Of a DNA stretch of 64,000 bases, positions 35,635 through 43,727 are shown one piece after another. The stretch lies in contig NZ_CP134494.1 in NCBI RefSeq assembly GCF_031759225.1, forward strand, positions 1,114,501 to 1,178,500. The letters run 5' to 3'. Origin of the DNA: Mesobacillus jeotgali. GTDB taxonomy: Bacteria; Bacillota; Bacilli; Bacillales; Cytobacillaceae. A program made the translations under genes and the position numbers. The notes under the pieces were generated by a model. It ran no database searches, was not told the origin of the DNA, and saw nothing but the letters and a program-made list of their open reading frames with translations. Within the stretch, counting starts at the first letter, position 1, and every line of letters starts with the position of its first letter.

Positions 35635-37634
35635 GTACAGGAAAAAGACTGTTCAAATACGCGTTAAATTACAAGAAAATAATCTTGATAGCCCTTGCGA
35701 TGCTAACGGTCGCTGTTGTCGCTGACCTTGCAGGGCCGTTCATCGCCAAGCGGATGATTGATAATCACATTTTAGGAATCGAATCGGTTTGGCATAAAAC
35801 ACAAGCTGGAAAAGGTGCCGTTGAGTACAATGGCAGTTTTTACTCGAAAGAAAGCGAAGCAGCCAATGCAGATTCCGCACGGATTTTTCAGGTCGGCAGG
35901 AATTTTGTCTTTGTGGATGCTGAAGTCGAATTCGATGGAAGCAGGAGCTACGAGGATGGGGTGCTAACCATCAGCAAAGGATCACAAGCGGCGCAATATG
36001 AAGCTGAACTATTGTCTGGCGATGACTTGATGAGTTTTTACAAGCCGGAAATCCCGAATATTATTAAACTCTTGTCGTTTTATTTCGGCTTGCTCGTCGT
36101 TGCATCAATCTTCCAATATGGCCAGAGATATTATCTGCAAAAGTCAGCCAACAGGATCATCCAGAAGCTGAGGGAGGATGTCTTCAGGCAAATCCAGCGG
36201 CTGCCGATCCAGTATTTTGACAATCTGCCGGCAGGGAAGGTCGTTGCCCGGATCACGAATGATACAGAGGCGATCCGTGAATTATATGTCACCGTCCTTT
36301 CAACATTCTTTACAAGCTTCATCTATATAACCGGTATCTACATTGCCTTGTTCATCCTGAATGCGAAGCTTGCAGCGATCTGTTTGCTGCTCTTGCCAAT
36401 CCTGTTTTTATGGGCAAAGCTATACCGTAAATACGCCTCAAAATATAATCATGTCATTCGCTCGCGGGTGAGTGACATTAACGGGATGATCAATGAGTCC
36501 ATTCAGGGAATGAGCATCATCCAGGCCTTTAGCCGTGAAAAAGAAACACAGCAGGAATTCGAGACGCTGAACAAGGAGCATTTTACTTATCAAAATAAAT
36601 TGCTAAGTTTGAACTCCTCCACCTCACATAATCTTGTAGGTGTATTAAGAAATATCGTCTTTGTGGCGTTCATCTGGTATTTTGGCGGTGAGGCCTTGCA
36701 GCCGTCATCTGCCATTTCACTCGGTATGCTTTATGCTTTCGTAGATTATATCAACCGTTTGTTCAATCCTGTCCAAGGGATCGTCAATCAACTGGCTAAC
36801 CTGGAACAGGCACTGGTCGCCGGAGAGCGGGTATTCCATTTAATGGATGAGGAAGGAATCGATGTAAGTCAAAAGGAGATTCCCCGCTACAAAGGAAATG
36901 TCTTATTCGATCATGTGTCTTTCGGTTATAAAGAAGGCGAATATGTGCTGAAAGATCTTTGTTTTGAAGCGAAGCAGGGAGAAACGGTAGCACTCGTTGG
37001 CCATACTGGATCTGGCAAAAGCTCGATCATGAACCTGCTGTTCAGGTTCTATGACCCACAGGAGGGGAAGATCCTGATTGACGGCATGGATATAGCTGAA
37101 ATGCCAAGGCAGACATTGCGAAGTCATATGGGAATTGTCCTCCAGGATCCTTTCCTGTTCACTGGGACTATAGCCTCTAACGTCAGTCTTGATCATCCTG
37201 GCATCACCAGGGAAACTGTTGAGAAAGCGCTGGCAAGCGTCGGAGCAGATCGTGTGCTGAAAAATCTTGAAAAAGGGTACGATGAGCCAGTGATTGAAAA
37301 AGGCAGTACGCTATCAAGCGGGCAGAGGCAGTTGATTTCTTTTGCCAGAGCATTGGCCTTCAATCCCGCCATCCTGATTCTGGATGAAGCGACATCGAGC
37401 ATTGATACAGAAACCGAAGCGATCATCCAGGAAGCCATGGATGTCCTTAAAGAAGGCAGGACGACCTTCATCATCGCCCACAGGCTGTCGACCATACGCA
37501 ATGCCGATCAGATACTTGTGATGGATCGCGGACGGATCGTGGAAAAAGGAAACCATGACGAGTTGATGGAGCTAAAAGGGAAATACTTTCAAATGTATCA
37601 GCTGCAGCTTGGCAACAACGTTAAGGCAGGTTAA
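35631..37634 (+). CDS. bmrD: Heterodimeric multidrug ABC exporter subunit, BmrD/YheH-like
   Basis: A 667-residue partner of the preceding subunit. After helix 1 there is an extra soluble insert (about residues 45-140, VEYNGSFYSKESEAANAD ... VFVDAEVEFDGSRSYEDG), matching the extracellular domain known in BmrD. Walker A is GHTGSGKSS. Walker B is ILILDEATSSIDTETE with catalytic Glu586. The signature is degenerate, LSSGQRQL. The competent ATP site thus combines this Walker motif with the LSGGQ of BmrC. The start ATG overlaps the bmrC stop. Confidence 0.92.
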   Translation: MSTGKRLFKYALNYKKIILIALAMLTVAVVADLAGPFIAKRMIDNHILGIESVWHKTQAGKGAVEYNGSFYSKESEAANADSARIFQVGRNFVFVDAEVEFDGSRSYEDGVLTISKGSQAAQYEAELLSGDDLMSFYKPEIPNIIKLLSFYFGLLVVASIFQYGQRYYLQKSANRIIQKLREDVFRQIQRLPIQYFDNLPAGKVVARITNDTEAIRELYVTVLSTFFTSFIYITGIYIALFILNAKLAAICLLLLPILFLWAKLYRKYASKYNHVIRSRVSDINGMINESIQGMSIIQAFSREKETQQEFETLNKEHFTYQNKLLSLNSSTSHNLVGVLRNIVFVAFIWYFGGEALQPSSAISLGMLYAFVDYINRLFNPVQGIVNQLANLEQALVAGERVFHLMDEEGIDVSQKEIPRYKGNVLFDHVSFGYKEGEYVLKDLCFEAKQGETVALVGHTGSGKSSIMNLLFRFYDPQEGKILIDGMDIAEMPRQTLRSHMGIVLQDPFLFTGTIASNVSLDHPGITRETVEKALASVGADRVLKNLEKGYDEPVIEKGSTLSSGQRQLISFARALAFNPAILILDEATSSIDTETEAIIQEAMDVLKEGRTTFIIAHRLSTIRNADQILVMDRGRIVEKGNHDELMELKGKYFQMYQLQLGNNVKAG

Positions 37635-37640
37635 CGGAAT

Positions 37641-37674
37641 CCGCACTCACGCTTGGTGGGTGCGGTTTTTTTTT
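37641..37674 (+). terminator. Intrinsic terminator of the bmr operon
   Basis: CCGCACTCAC-gcttg-GTGGGTGCGG stem followed by nine T. Confidence 0.9.
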
Positions 37675-37817
37675 AACCTGTTTCAACTCAGGTCCTCTAT
37701 GAGATATATCACCATGAATATCGTTTTTGTCACAGAATGTTACGAAACCCTTCCGTTGCCTTTAGGCTTCCTGTGGTAATTTAGTAATAAACATATATAA
37801 ATCAGGAGGTTGTAAAG

Positions 37818-37901
37818 ATGGCGGAGTTCGCAGTAACATTAAGCATCGCAAGCATCATGATCCTGGGCTATTATATAGGCTATGCAATTTATAAGGCATA
37901 A
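37818..37901 (+). CDS. Small single-pass membrane protein (27 aa)
   Basis: ATG 37818 with AGGAGG 9 bp upstream. The product MAEFAVTLSIASIMILGYY continues IGYAIYKA, one hydrophobic helix with a basic C-terminal end. A strong terminator follows, and the gene stands alone between the bmr operon and fumC, so it looks like an independent transcription unit. No family is recognised; such miniproteins often modulate membrane complexes. Confidence 0.65.
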   Translation: MAEFAVTLSIASIMILGYYIGYAIYKA

Positions 37902-37925
37902 TCTGGAGCGGAAATAGACATAATG

Positions 37926-37964
37926 AAAAGCGGAAGCGGCAATCATGGCTGCTTCCGCTTTTTT
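37926..37964 (+). terminator. Intrinsic terminator after the 27-aa gene
   Basis: AAAGCGGAAGC...GCTTCCGCTTT stem with trailing T-run. Confidence 0.9.
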
Positions 37965-38075
37965 CGTCGTTCCAAATGCACTTTTCTGTAATTTCTCTTT
38001 TAAAACAGGTATCCTAGAGGCGAAAATGTTTTAAATGTTTTGATAAGTTAATAATTAGATTGAGGAGGGATCGTG

Positions 38076-39455
38076 TTGTCAGAATATCGGGTTGAAAGAG
38101 ATACGATAGGTGAAATCAAAGTGCCAGCAGATAAATACTGGGGTGCGCAAACACAGCGGAGCAAGCAGAATTTTAAAATTGGTACTGAAAAAATGCCGAT
38201 TGAGGTGATTTATGCATTTGCAGAAGTCAAGAAAGCTGCAGCCAATGTGAATGCTGCTTCCGGAAAGCTGTCAGAAGCAAAAGCGAAGGCAATCGAGAAA
38301 GCCTGCGATGAAATCCTTTCAGGGGAATTCGATACACATTTTCCGTTAGTCGTATGGCAGACAGGAAGCGGTACTCAATCCAATATGAACGTGAACGAAG
38401 TGGCCGCAAGAAGGGCAACTGAACTGCTGGCAGATCAAGGTTCAGATGAAAAAGTCCATCCGAACGATGATGTGAACATGTCACAGAGCTCGAACGATAC
38501 ATTCCCGACAGCGATGCATATTGCCGCTGTAAAAAAAGTAACCGGGGAAGTATTGCCTGCACTGGAGCTGTTTAAAGAGACATTGAAGAAAAAGGAGCAA
38601 GAATTCAATGACATCCTTAAAATCGGCAGGACACATCTCCAGGATGCGACTCCATTAACCTTGGGACAGGAAATCAGCGGCTGGAAAAACATGCTTGAGA
38701 AAAATGAACAGATGATTAAGGATGGACTGAAATACGTACGGGACCTGGCGATCGGCGGAACTGCTGTAGGTACAGGAATTAATGCCGCGAAAGATTTTGG
38801 GGACCAGGTAGCGAAGCAGCTTACCGCACAAACAGGCGAGACATTCCATTCTGCTCCAAATAAGTTCCATGCGCTGACTTCACATGATGAAATCGTGTTC
38901 CTTCATGGAGCGTTCAAAGGACTTGCAGCTGACTTGATGAAAATAGCCAATGATGTACGCTGGCTCGCAAGCGGTCCAAGAAGCGGGATTGGGGAACTCT
39001 CCATACCGGCAAATGAACCAGGAAGCTCAATCATGCCCGGCAAGGTCAATCCAACGCAAAGTGAGGCACTGACAATGGTGGCAACCCAAGTGTTCGGAAA
39101 TGACGCTACAATCGGATTTGCGGCAAGTCAGGGGAATTTTGAACTGAATGTTTTTAAACCGGTGATCATTTATAACTTCCTGCAGAGCGCAAGGCTATTG
39201 GCAGATGGAATGAGATCTTTCAACGATAACTGCGCAGAAGGTATTGAAGCCAACCTTGACGTGATCGCCGGCCATGTTGAGCGATCTTTAATGCTGGTAA
39301 CAGCCCTGAATCCACACATTGGATATGAAAAAGCAGCAGAAATTGCCAAGCTCGCTTTCGAAGAAAACAGTACCTTGAAAGAAGCAGCAATCAAAACAGG
39401 CTATTTAACATCAGAGCAGTATGACGAATGGGTGAAGCCAGAAAAGATGATCTAA
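38076..39455 (+). CDS. fumC: Class II fumarate hydratase
   Basis: A 459-residue TCA-cycle enzyme that interconverts fumarate and malate; iron-independent homotetramer. Marks are [14 protein letters not shown], the [21 protein letters not shown] block, and the fumarase/aspartase signature [11 protein letters not shown] near residue 316. The start is read as TTG 38076, 7 bp after AGGAGG; GTG 38073 is only 4 bp away. It is monocistronic. B. subtilis calls the orthologue citG/fumC. Confidence 0.95.
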   Translation: MSEYRVERDTIGEIKVPADKYWGAQTQRSKQNFKIGTEKMPIEVIYAFAEVKKAAANVNAASGKLSEAKAKAIEKACDEILSGEFDTHFPLVVWQTGSGTQSNMNVNEVAARRATELLADQGSDEKVHPNDDVNMSQSSNDTFPTAMHIAAVKKVTGEVLPALELFKETLKKKEQEFNDILKIGRTHLQDATPLTLGQEISGWKNMLEKNEQMIKDGLKYVRDLAIGGTAVGTGINAAKDFGDQVAKQLTAQTGETFHSAPNKFHALTSHDEIVFLHGAFKGLAADLMKIANDVRWLASGPRSGIGELSIPANEPGSSIMPGKVNPTQSEALTMVATQVFGNDATIGFAASQGNFELNVFKPVIIYNFLQSARLLADGMRSFNDNCAEGIEANLDVIAGHVERSLMLVTALNPHIGYEKAAEIAKLAFEENSTLKEAAIKTGYLTSEQYDEWVKPEKMI

Positions 39456-39524
39456 CTGGTTCATGGACCACATTGACTTATTTCAAAAATAAATCTGTAC
39501 AGTGTTAAAATCTGAAGACAAATT

Positions 39525-39551
39525 AAAAGGCCCCCTGGTGTAAGGGGGCCT
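39525..39551 (-). terminator. Intrinsic terminator of the SASP gene
   Basis: AGGCCCCC/GGGGGCCT hairpin. On the minus strand it is followed by TTTTAATTTG. The plus strand lacks a T-run, so it mainly serves the SASP transcript. Confidence 0.75.
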
Positions 39552-39583
39552 AAGCCAGTCTATTTAATTATTGTTTATTGCAA

Positions 39584-39787
39584 TTAGCGTGCAGAACCGC
39601 CAAGTTGTTGCTCAGCCATTTGAACTAGGCGCTTAGTGATTTCTCCACCAACTGAACCGTTAGCACGAGAAGTAGTTTCTCCACCAAGTTGTACTCCAAA
39701 TTCTGTAGCGATTTCGTACTTCATTTGATCAAGAGCTTGTTGAACACCAGGAACTAATAATTGATTAGAGTTGTTACTGCTAGCCAT
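39584..39787 (-). CDS. Alpha/beta-type small acid-soluble spore protein
   Basis: A 67-residue DNA-binding protein of the dormant spore that coats DNA and protects it from UV and heat, later degraded by the Gpr protease. The family pattern is clear: [23 protein letters not shown] with the Gpr cleavage region around ATEFG, then [29 protein letters not shown] lies 8 bp before ATG 39787. A sigma-G-like promoter is placed about 220 bp upstream, so the mRNA has an unusually long leader containing two tRNA-like segments. Confidence 0.95.
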   Translation of the reverse strand: MASSNNSNQLLVPGVQQALDQMKYEIATEFGVQLGGETTSRANGSVGGEITKRLVQMAEQQLGGSAR

Positions 39788-39823
39788 TAATATTTCCTCC
39801 TTTGTGTTTTTCAAAGTTGTATT

Positions 39824-39881
39824 TGGGTCAGTATTGGAATCGAACCAATCATGGCTTTTGCCACGCCGCCTGGTTTAACCC
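39824..39881 (-). ncRNA. tRNA-like element B (degenerate)
   Basis: On the minus strand: GGGTTAA, 25 nt, a T-arm ATTGG-TTCGATT-CCAAT, then ACTGACCCA. GGGTTA pairs with TGACCC. The T-loop TTCGATT is canonical. The 25-nt middle part (with stem TGGC-aaaa-GCCA) is too short for both a D-arm and an anticodon arm. It lies in the SASP leader. Confidence 0.4.
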
Positions 39882-39894
39882 GCGTTAAGGAATT

Positions 39895-39955
39895 TGGCTG
39901 GGCTAGCCGGATTTGCACCGGCGCGCGTAATAGCTGCCTTCTAAGGCTTAACCCA
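39895..39955 (-). ncRNA. tRNA-like element A with encoded CCA
   Basis: On the minus strand: a full 7-bp acceptor (TGGGTTA with TAGCCCA, one G-T pair), 26 nt, a T-arm GCCGG-TGCAAAT-CCGGC, a discriminator G and an encoded CCA. Only 61 nt long, so the D-arm or the anticodon arm is missing. It has the same spacing as element B from GGGTTAA to T-arm (25 nt). It could be a pseudo-tRNA or a functional tRNA-like RNA. Confidence 0.45.
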
Positions 39956-40012
39956 ATGACTTTAGTGCGTTGTTGTTGCTGCGTTGTTTTCTGTTGCTGT
40001 TTTATTAATAAC

Positions 40013-40041
40013 TAGTATGTTTTGTTTTAAAAAGTTTATGC
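40013..40041 (-). promoter_or_regulatory. Sigma-G-type promoter of the SASP transcript
   Basis: On the minus strand GCATA (40041-40037), a 17-bp spacer, then CATACTA (40019-40013). This matches the forespore sigma-G consensus, as expected for a SASP gene. Transcription would start near 40005. Confidence 0.65.
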
Positions 40042-40141
40042 GCCCTTGGATTAAGGTAATTAATTCCAAAAGTGTAATGCTACATAACCATTTCTGATCA
40101 ACGCAAACTATACGAACAGAAAAGCAGAAAGGATGATGATA

Positions 40142-40384
40142 ATGGGGATGTGCCCGGTTTGCAATGGCTTCAAGACCATCACTCCAAAGTGTCCAAACTG
40201 CAGCGGCAGCATGGAGAACAATGGACGGGAAGCAGATTTTTATGATGATTATAGTCCTTATATGCCAATCGACCAAATGAAACTGGAAGATGGATATCCG
40301 ACAGATTTTAAAGAAGGGGAATGCCCGCACTTGTTCAAATGTCCAAATTGCGGTTCAAATCAGGTATTTTTAATTAAAGAATGA
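40142..40384 (+). CDS. Small zinc-ribbon protein
   Basis: An 80-residue protein with three CxxC pairs: CPVC at the N-terminus, CPNC near residue 19, and CPNC near residue 70, plus a lone Cys-Pro-His. Two pairs probably form one or two zinc ribbons. The middle (ADFYDDYSPYMPIDQMKLEDGYPTDF, acidic) is unstructured. ATG 40142 has AAAGG at 9 bp; earlier ATGs at 40133 and 40136 overlap that site. Function unknown. It lies directly upstream of the SASP promoter in the opposite direction. Confidence 0.75.
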   Translation: MGMCPVCNGFKTITPKCPNCSGSMENNGREADFYDDYSPYMPIDQMKLEDGYPTDFKEGECPHLFKCPNCGSNQVFLIKE

Positions 40385-40407
40385 AGCTTCGTGTCATGGA
40401 TCTAAAA

Positions 40408-40438
40408 AAAAGCAACCGCAAGAGGCGGTTGCTTTTTT
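40408..40438. terminator. Bidirectional intrinsic terminator
   Basis: AAAGCAACCGC-aaga-GGCGGTTGCTTT hairpin with T-runs on both strands between the zinc-ribbon gene and msmX. Confidence 0.9.
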
Positions 40439-40450
40439 GAATGTCCAGAA

Positions 40451-41551
40451 TTAAGGACGGATTCTCACTTCAGTTTCTGCATCAAAGAAGTGGACTTTAT
40501 TCATATCGAAAGCCAATTCAATTACTTGCCCTGGTGCTACATCTGTGCGTGAATCTACACGTGCAACGAAGTCCTGGCCCTCGAATTGAGAGTAGATCAT
40601 AGTTTCTGCACCAGTTAATTCAGAAACTTCAACATTTGCCTTAATTGTAGCTCCTTGAGAAGCATCGATGAATACTGGCTCGTCGTGAAGATCTTCTGGT
40701 CTTACGCCCAGGATGATTTCCTTGCCTACATAACCTTGAGCACGAAGGACTTTCATCTTTCCTTCCGGAATCGCGATTGAAGAATTATTGATTGTGAATT
40801 TGCCTTCTTCAAGCTTTCCAGAGAAGAAGTTCATTGAAGGAGATCCGATGAAACCGCCAACGAAGACGTTTTCAGGGTTTTCGTAAACTTCTTTAGGAGC
40901 TCCAACCTGCTGGATGATTCCATCCTTCATGACGACAAGGCGTGTTGCCATTGTCATTGCTTCAGTCTGGTCATGTGTTACATAAATAGTTGTCGTATCC
41001 AGGCGGCGGTGAAGCTTTGCGATTTCAGCACGCATCTGTACACGAAGCTTTGCATCAAGGTTTGATAAAGGTTCGTCCATCAAGAATACTTTTGCATCAC
41101 GGACGATTGCACGTCCCAAAGCAACACGCTGGCGCTGTCCGCCGGAAAGTGCTTTTGGCTTACGATCCAAGTAAGGCTCAAGACCAAGGATTTTTGCTGC
41201 TTCTTTAACGCGGCGGTCAATTTCGTCCTTTGCGAACTTGCGAAGCTTCAATCCGAATGCCATGTTATCGTAAACTGTCATATGCGGATAAAGTGCGTAG
41301 TTCTGGAATACCATTGCGATGTCACGATCCTTAGGAGGAACGTCATTCACGCGCTTTCCATCAATATAGAAATCGCCTTTTGAGATTTCCTCAAGACCAG
41401 CGATCATACGAAGAGTCGTAGATTTACCGCAGCCTGATGGGCCAACGAATACGATGAATTCTTTGTCCTGGATGTGAAGGTTGAAATCTTCAACTGCAGT
41501 TACTTTGTTATCATAAATTTTATAAATGTGATCTAATTTTAACTCGGCCAT
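40451..41551 (-). CDS. msmX: Multisugar ABC transporter ATP-binding protein
   Basis: A 366-residue shared ATPase that energises several carbohydrate ABC importers. It has Walker A GPSGCGKST near residue 38, Q-loop VFQNYALYPHMT, signature LSGGQRQR, Walker B VFLMDEPLSNLDAKLR and switch His in VTHD. A C-terminal TOBE/MalK regulatory domain follows (GVRPEDLHDEPVF, ELTGAETMIY). No permease is adjacent, which fits the multitask MsmX role. The next gene upstream on the same strand is a PucR-type regulator similar to YxkF, the B. subtilis neighbour of msmX. Confidence 0.92.
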   Translation of the reverse strand: MAELKLDHIYKIYDNKVTAVEDFNLHIQDKEFIVFVGPSGCGKSTTLRMIAGLEEISKGDFYIDGKRVNDVPPKDRDIAMVFQNYALYPHMTVYDNMAFGLKLRKFAKDEIDRRVKEAAKILGLEPYLDRKPKALSGGQRQRVALGRAIVRDAKVFLMDEPLSNLDAKLRVQMRAEIAKLHRRLDTTTIYVTHDQTEAMTMATRLVVMKDGIIQQVGAPKEVYENPENVFVGGFIGSPSMNFFSGKLEEGKFTINNSSIAIPEGKMKVLRAQGYVGKEIILGVRPEDLHDEPVFIDASQGATIKANVEVSELTGAETMIYSQFEGQDFVARVDSRTDVAPGQVIELAFDMNKVHFFDAETEVRIRP

Positions 41552-41685
41552 TTTTTTAAGCCTCCCTGATTGTTTGTCTACAAAAACAGTTTAGCTGATG
41601 TGCTCCAGAATAATCATCGGCAGGATGCACAAAAAAATGTAAGCCCTTTTATGCAATTTGTTTATTGAGTTATTTTTCTGGTGTA

Positions 41686-42585
41686 TCAACGAATTTCCTC
41701 ATAAAGACTTGCCAGGTAGACGACAACAGCTGCGTCAAGATCTTTTAGGTTAACTCCTGTCTTTTCCATGAACTTGTCCAATCTGTATTGAAGAGTATTT
41801 CGGTGAACATAGAGTTTTTTTGCCGAAAGCGATGCGTTTGAATTGTTTTCCAGAAATACTTTGATTGTTGTCATCAACTCTTGGTCCTCACCAAATGCAC
41901 CAAGTATGGAAGCCTCCATGATTTCCTTAAGGTGTTCAGGCAAGTTTGTCGCCAATAGCATTGGAAAAGCTTTTTCAAATGTATAGACAACGTCCCGGGT
42001 CGAATGGCGGTTGAGTTCGTCGAAAACCAGCCTTTCCCGGCTGAAAAAGTGAGGGAGGTGGGCAGAAACTTTCTGGAATTTGCCAATATAGAAGGAGATT
42101 TTGATATAAAAATCACTCTCCAAAGTAGAGGCAATGGAAAAAAGTTCTTCTGCATTTTCTGATACTTCCTTTTTTTCTTCTATAATGATGCCGTAAGAAT
42201 CCGTAAGCCAGATGATGATGTGTTCAGGGAAAAATCCATTCAAAGCTTCATGGATTTCCGCATAGTCCACCTCGTTTGCCTGCAGATGGAACTGTATGAA
42301 ACGGACTTCATCGCTGTCCGTGGACGGAATTGCACCTTCTTGGAACAGAAATTTGTTCCAGGAAAGCGCGGCTCCTCTTAACTGGGTATAATCTTCATTT
42401 TCGACAAAATGAAACAGGTTCTTCAGCAAATCCAGTTGGCTATCGGAAATTTTGTTTTTGGGGATGCCAATCCATAAAGGCTTGTTATCACTATTTTTTA
42501 ACCAATGATAATCTGGTGATGGAGCGTCAGGGAAATTTTCATAGGTGACAGAATCAGCGAAATAAGATAATATTTTATTAATCAT
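41686..42585 (-). CDS. PucR/CdaR-family regulator, YxkF-like
   Basis: A 299-residue protein whose C-terminus has the PucR-type HTH (NNSNASLSAKKLYVHRNTLQYRLDKFMEKTGVNLKDLDAAVVVYLA). The N-terminal 230 residues show no recognised ligand domain. ATG 42585 with GAGGAT upstream is preferred; the long open frame upstream runs through the divergent cstR-like promoter. It may control msmX or a related sugar system, inferred from adjacency only. Confidence 0.8.
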   Translation of the reverse strand: MINKILSYFADSVTYENFPDAPSPDYHWLKNSDNKPLWIGIPKNKISDSQLDLLKNLFHFVENEDYTQLRGAALSWNKFLFQEGAIPSTDSDEVRFIQFHLQANEVDYAEIHEALNGFFPEHIIIWLTDSYGIIIEEKKEVSENAEELFSIASTLESDFYIKISFYIGKFQKVSAHLPHFFSRERLVFDELNRHSTRDVVYTFEKAFPMLLATNLPEHLKEIMEASILGAFGEDQELMTTIKVFLENNSNASLSAKKLYVHRNTLQYRLDKFMEKTGVNLKDLDAAVVVYLASLYEEIR

Positions 42586-42706
42586 ATAAGTATCCTCAGA
42601 TTTAATTTGATAAAAGCTGACATATCTTTTATTATAACAGTTGTAGCTTGCAAATGTTAATTCATCCCTAGAGCTATCATTGGTAGAAAAAAGGAAAAAA
42701 TGTTGG

Positions 42707-42734
42707 TATAATAGATACAATACGGGGTACCGTA
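42707..42734 (+). promoter_or_regulatory. Extended -10 promoter and palindromic operator of the cstR-like gene
   Basis: Extended -10 TGGTATAAT (TATAAT 42707-42712), followed at the expected start by TACGGGGTACCGTA (42721-42734), a TACGG-N4-CCGTA palindrome with a G-tract. CsoR/CstR proteins bind G-tract palindromes such as GGGGTA/TACCCC, so autoregulation is plausible. Confidence 0.6.
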
Positions 42735-42751
42735 AGAGAGAGGTGTAGGAA

Positions 42752-43012
42752 ATGGAATACACAACAGAAATGAAAAATCGCCTAAAGCGATTGGAAGGCC
42801 AAGTACGCGGAGTCATCCGTATGATGGAAGAAGAAAATCACTGCAAGGACGTTGTCACACAATTATCAGCTGTCCGATCCGCAGTTGACCGCGCAATTGG
42901 TTTCATCGTTGCCAAGAACCTTGAATCTTGCATTACTGAAGCAGCTCAGGAAGGCAAAGATGCCGACGAAGCGATAAAAGAAGCAGTGAATATGATTGTA
43001 AAAAGCAGATAA
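42752..43012 (+). CDS. CsoR-family repressor with CstR-type (persulfide) residues
   Basis: An 86-residue all-helical repressor. It has Cys31 (ENHCKDV) and Cys60 (NLESCI), and Asn56 where copper-sensing CsoR has His. This C-N-C pattern and the spacing equal those of Staphylococcus CstR, which senses sulfane sulfur by forming Cys31-Cys60 polysulfide links; the VIRMMEEE-x2-CKDV block also resembles it. Copper sensing is therefore unlikely. No sulfide-oxidation genes lie adjacent, so its targets are distal or autoregulatory. Confidence 0.82.
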   Translation: MEYTTEMKNRLKRLEGQVRGVIRMMEEENHCKDVVTQLSAVRSAVDRAIGFIVAKNLESCITEAAQEGKDADEAIKEAVNMIVKSR

Positions 43013-43050
43013 GACACCAGCATCCTCTTTTGGATGTGGTGTCTTTTTTT
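43012..43050 (+). terminator. Intrinsic terminator of the cstR-like gene
   Basis: GACACCAGCATCC-tctttt-GGATGTGGTGTC stem followed by seven T. Confidence 0.9.
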
Positions 43051-43089
43051 AGGCTTTTTAACATATAAAAGCAACCTTTTTTCCACTTT

Positions 43090-43275
43090 TCATTCGTTAG
43101 GCGGGTCTTCTGGGTAAAAGTCATGGCTTTCGCCTATATTGGGTGAACTGTCCAAGCGATGCACCGTACCGCCGGCCATGCCCTCATTGATCATCCGGTC
43201 AACATCGACATAAACCTTGTCCCGTCCTTCATTTTGCAGATCATCAGCGAATTTCTTGTTCCGTATTTTCTTCAT
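43090..43275 (-). CDS. Conserved small hydrophilic protein
   Basis: A 61-residue charged protein (KKIRNKKFADDLQNEGRDK ... GGTVHRLDSSPNIGESHDFYP) without membrane segment. GAGGAGG lies 6 bp before ATG 43275. I do not recognise a function; the style suggests a Bacillaceae sporulation-era or orphan protein. Its ribosome site adjoins a perfect inverted repeat (43285-43307) that could hide it. Confidence 0.65.
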   Translation of the reverse strand: MKKIRNKKFADDLQNEGRDKVYVDVDRMINEGMAGGTVHRLDSSPNIGESHDFYPEDPPNE

Positions 43276-43284
43276 GGTATCCTC

Positions 43285-43307
43285 CTCTAACCTTTTTATG
43301 GTTAGAG
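43285..43307 (-). promoter_or_regulatory. Inverted repeat next to the ribosome site of the 61-aa gene
   Basis: CTCTAACC-N7-GGTTAGAG, perfect 8-bp arms. In the minus-strand RNA the 3' arm GGTTAGAG runs into GAGGAGG, so the hairpin could partly sequester the Shine-Dalgarno sequence. A DNA operator is equally possible. Confidence 0.45.
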
Positions 43308-43335
43308 TTCCGGAAAAGGAGAAAAATCATACACG

Positions 43336-43548
43336 TCACTTATCATATACATGGAAGAGCATAAGCTCGTGAATTTGCTCTTTTAACTGATCTACATCCT
43401 CGTCTGATGGCTTTTCGGAAGTCCACTGAATATCTCCATTTTGATGATAGATGCCTGTATACTTCTGCTTCTTGTAATAAAATGAAAAATGCCAGCCAGG
43501 CATATCTTTATTTTCAAATAATGATTTGAATTGGAAATGAGTAATCAA
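43336..43548 (-). CDS. yheE: YheE-like protein (DUF5342)
   Basis: A 70-residue protein starting at TTG 43548 with GGGGGA upstream. It shows the YheE pattern (THFQFKSLFENKDMPGWHFSF, YKKQKYTGIYHQNGDIQW), a small beta-rich soluble protein of unknown function. Its position downstream of the yheC/D cluster agrees with the B. subtilis order yheE-yheD-yheC. Confidence 0.8.
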   Translation of the reverse strand: MITHFQFKSLFENKDMPGWHFSFYYKKQKYTGIYHQNGDIQWTSEKPSDEDVDQLKEQIHELMLFHVYDK

Positions 43549-43661
43549 GCCGATATCCCCCTGTGAAAAAAGTCTTTTTCATTATTATATCGTATTAAAT
43601 CGATATAATGGAAAGATGCGCTGCCATTACTCGAGAGAAAAAGTTTTTTAGACCAAAAATA

Positions 43662-43686
43662 AAAAAAGCCGCCAAGGGTGCGGCCC
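43662..43686 (-). terminator. Intrinsic terminator of the ATP-grasp cluster
   Basis: GCCGC/GCGGC hairpin, followed on the minus strand by seven T. It ends the four-gene yheC/D operon before yheE. Confidence 0.75.
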
Positions 43687-43727
43687 ATCATGTTCTGATA
43701 TTTTGAATCTGGTTTATGGAGACCATA

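Noticed and set aside
42586..42816. 77-codon N-terminal extension of the PucR-type regulator
   Set aside because: It runs across the divergent promoter and operator of the cstR-like gene and lacks a ribosome site; ATG 42585 has one.
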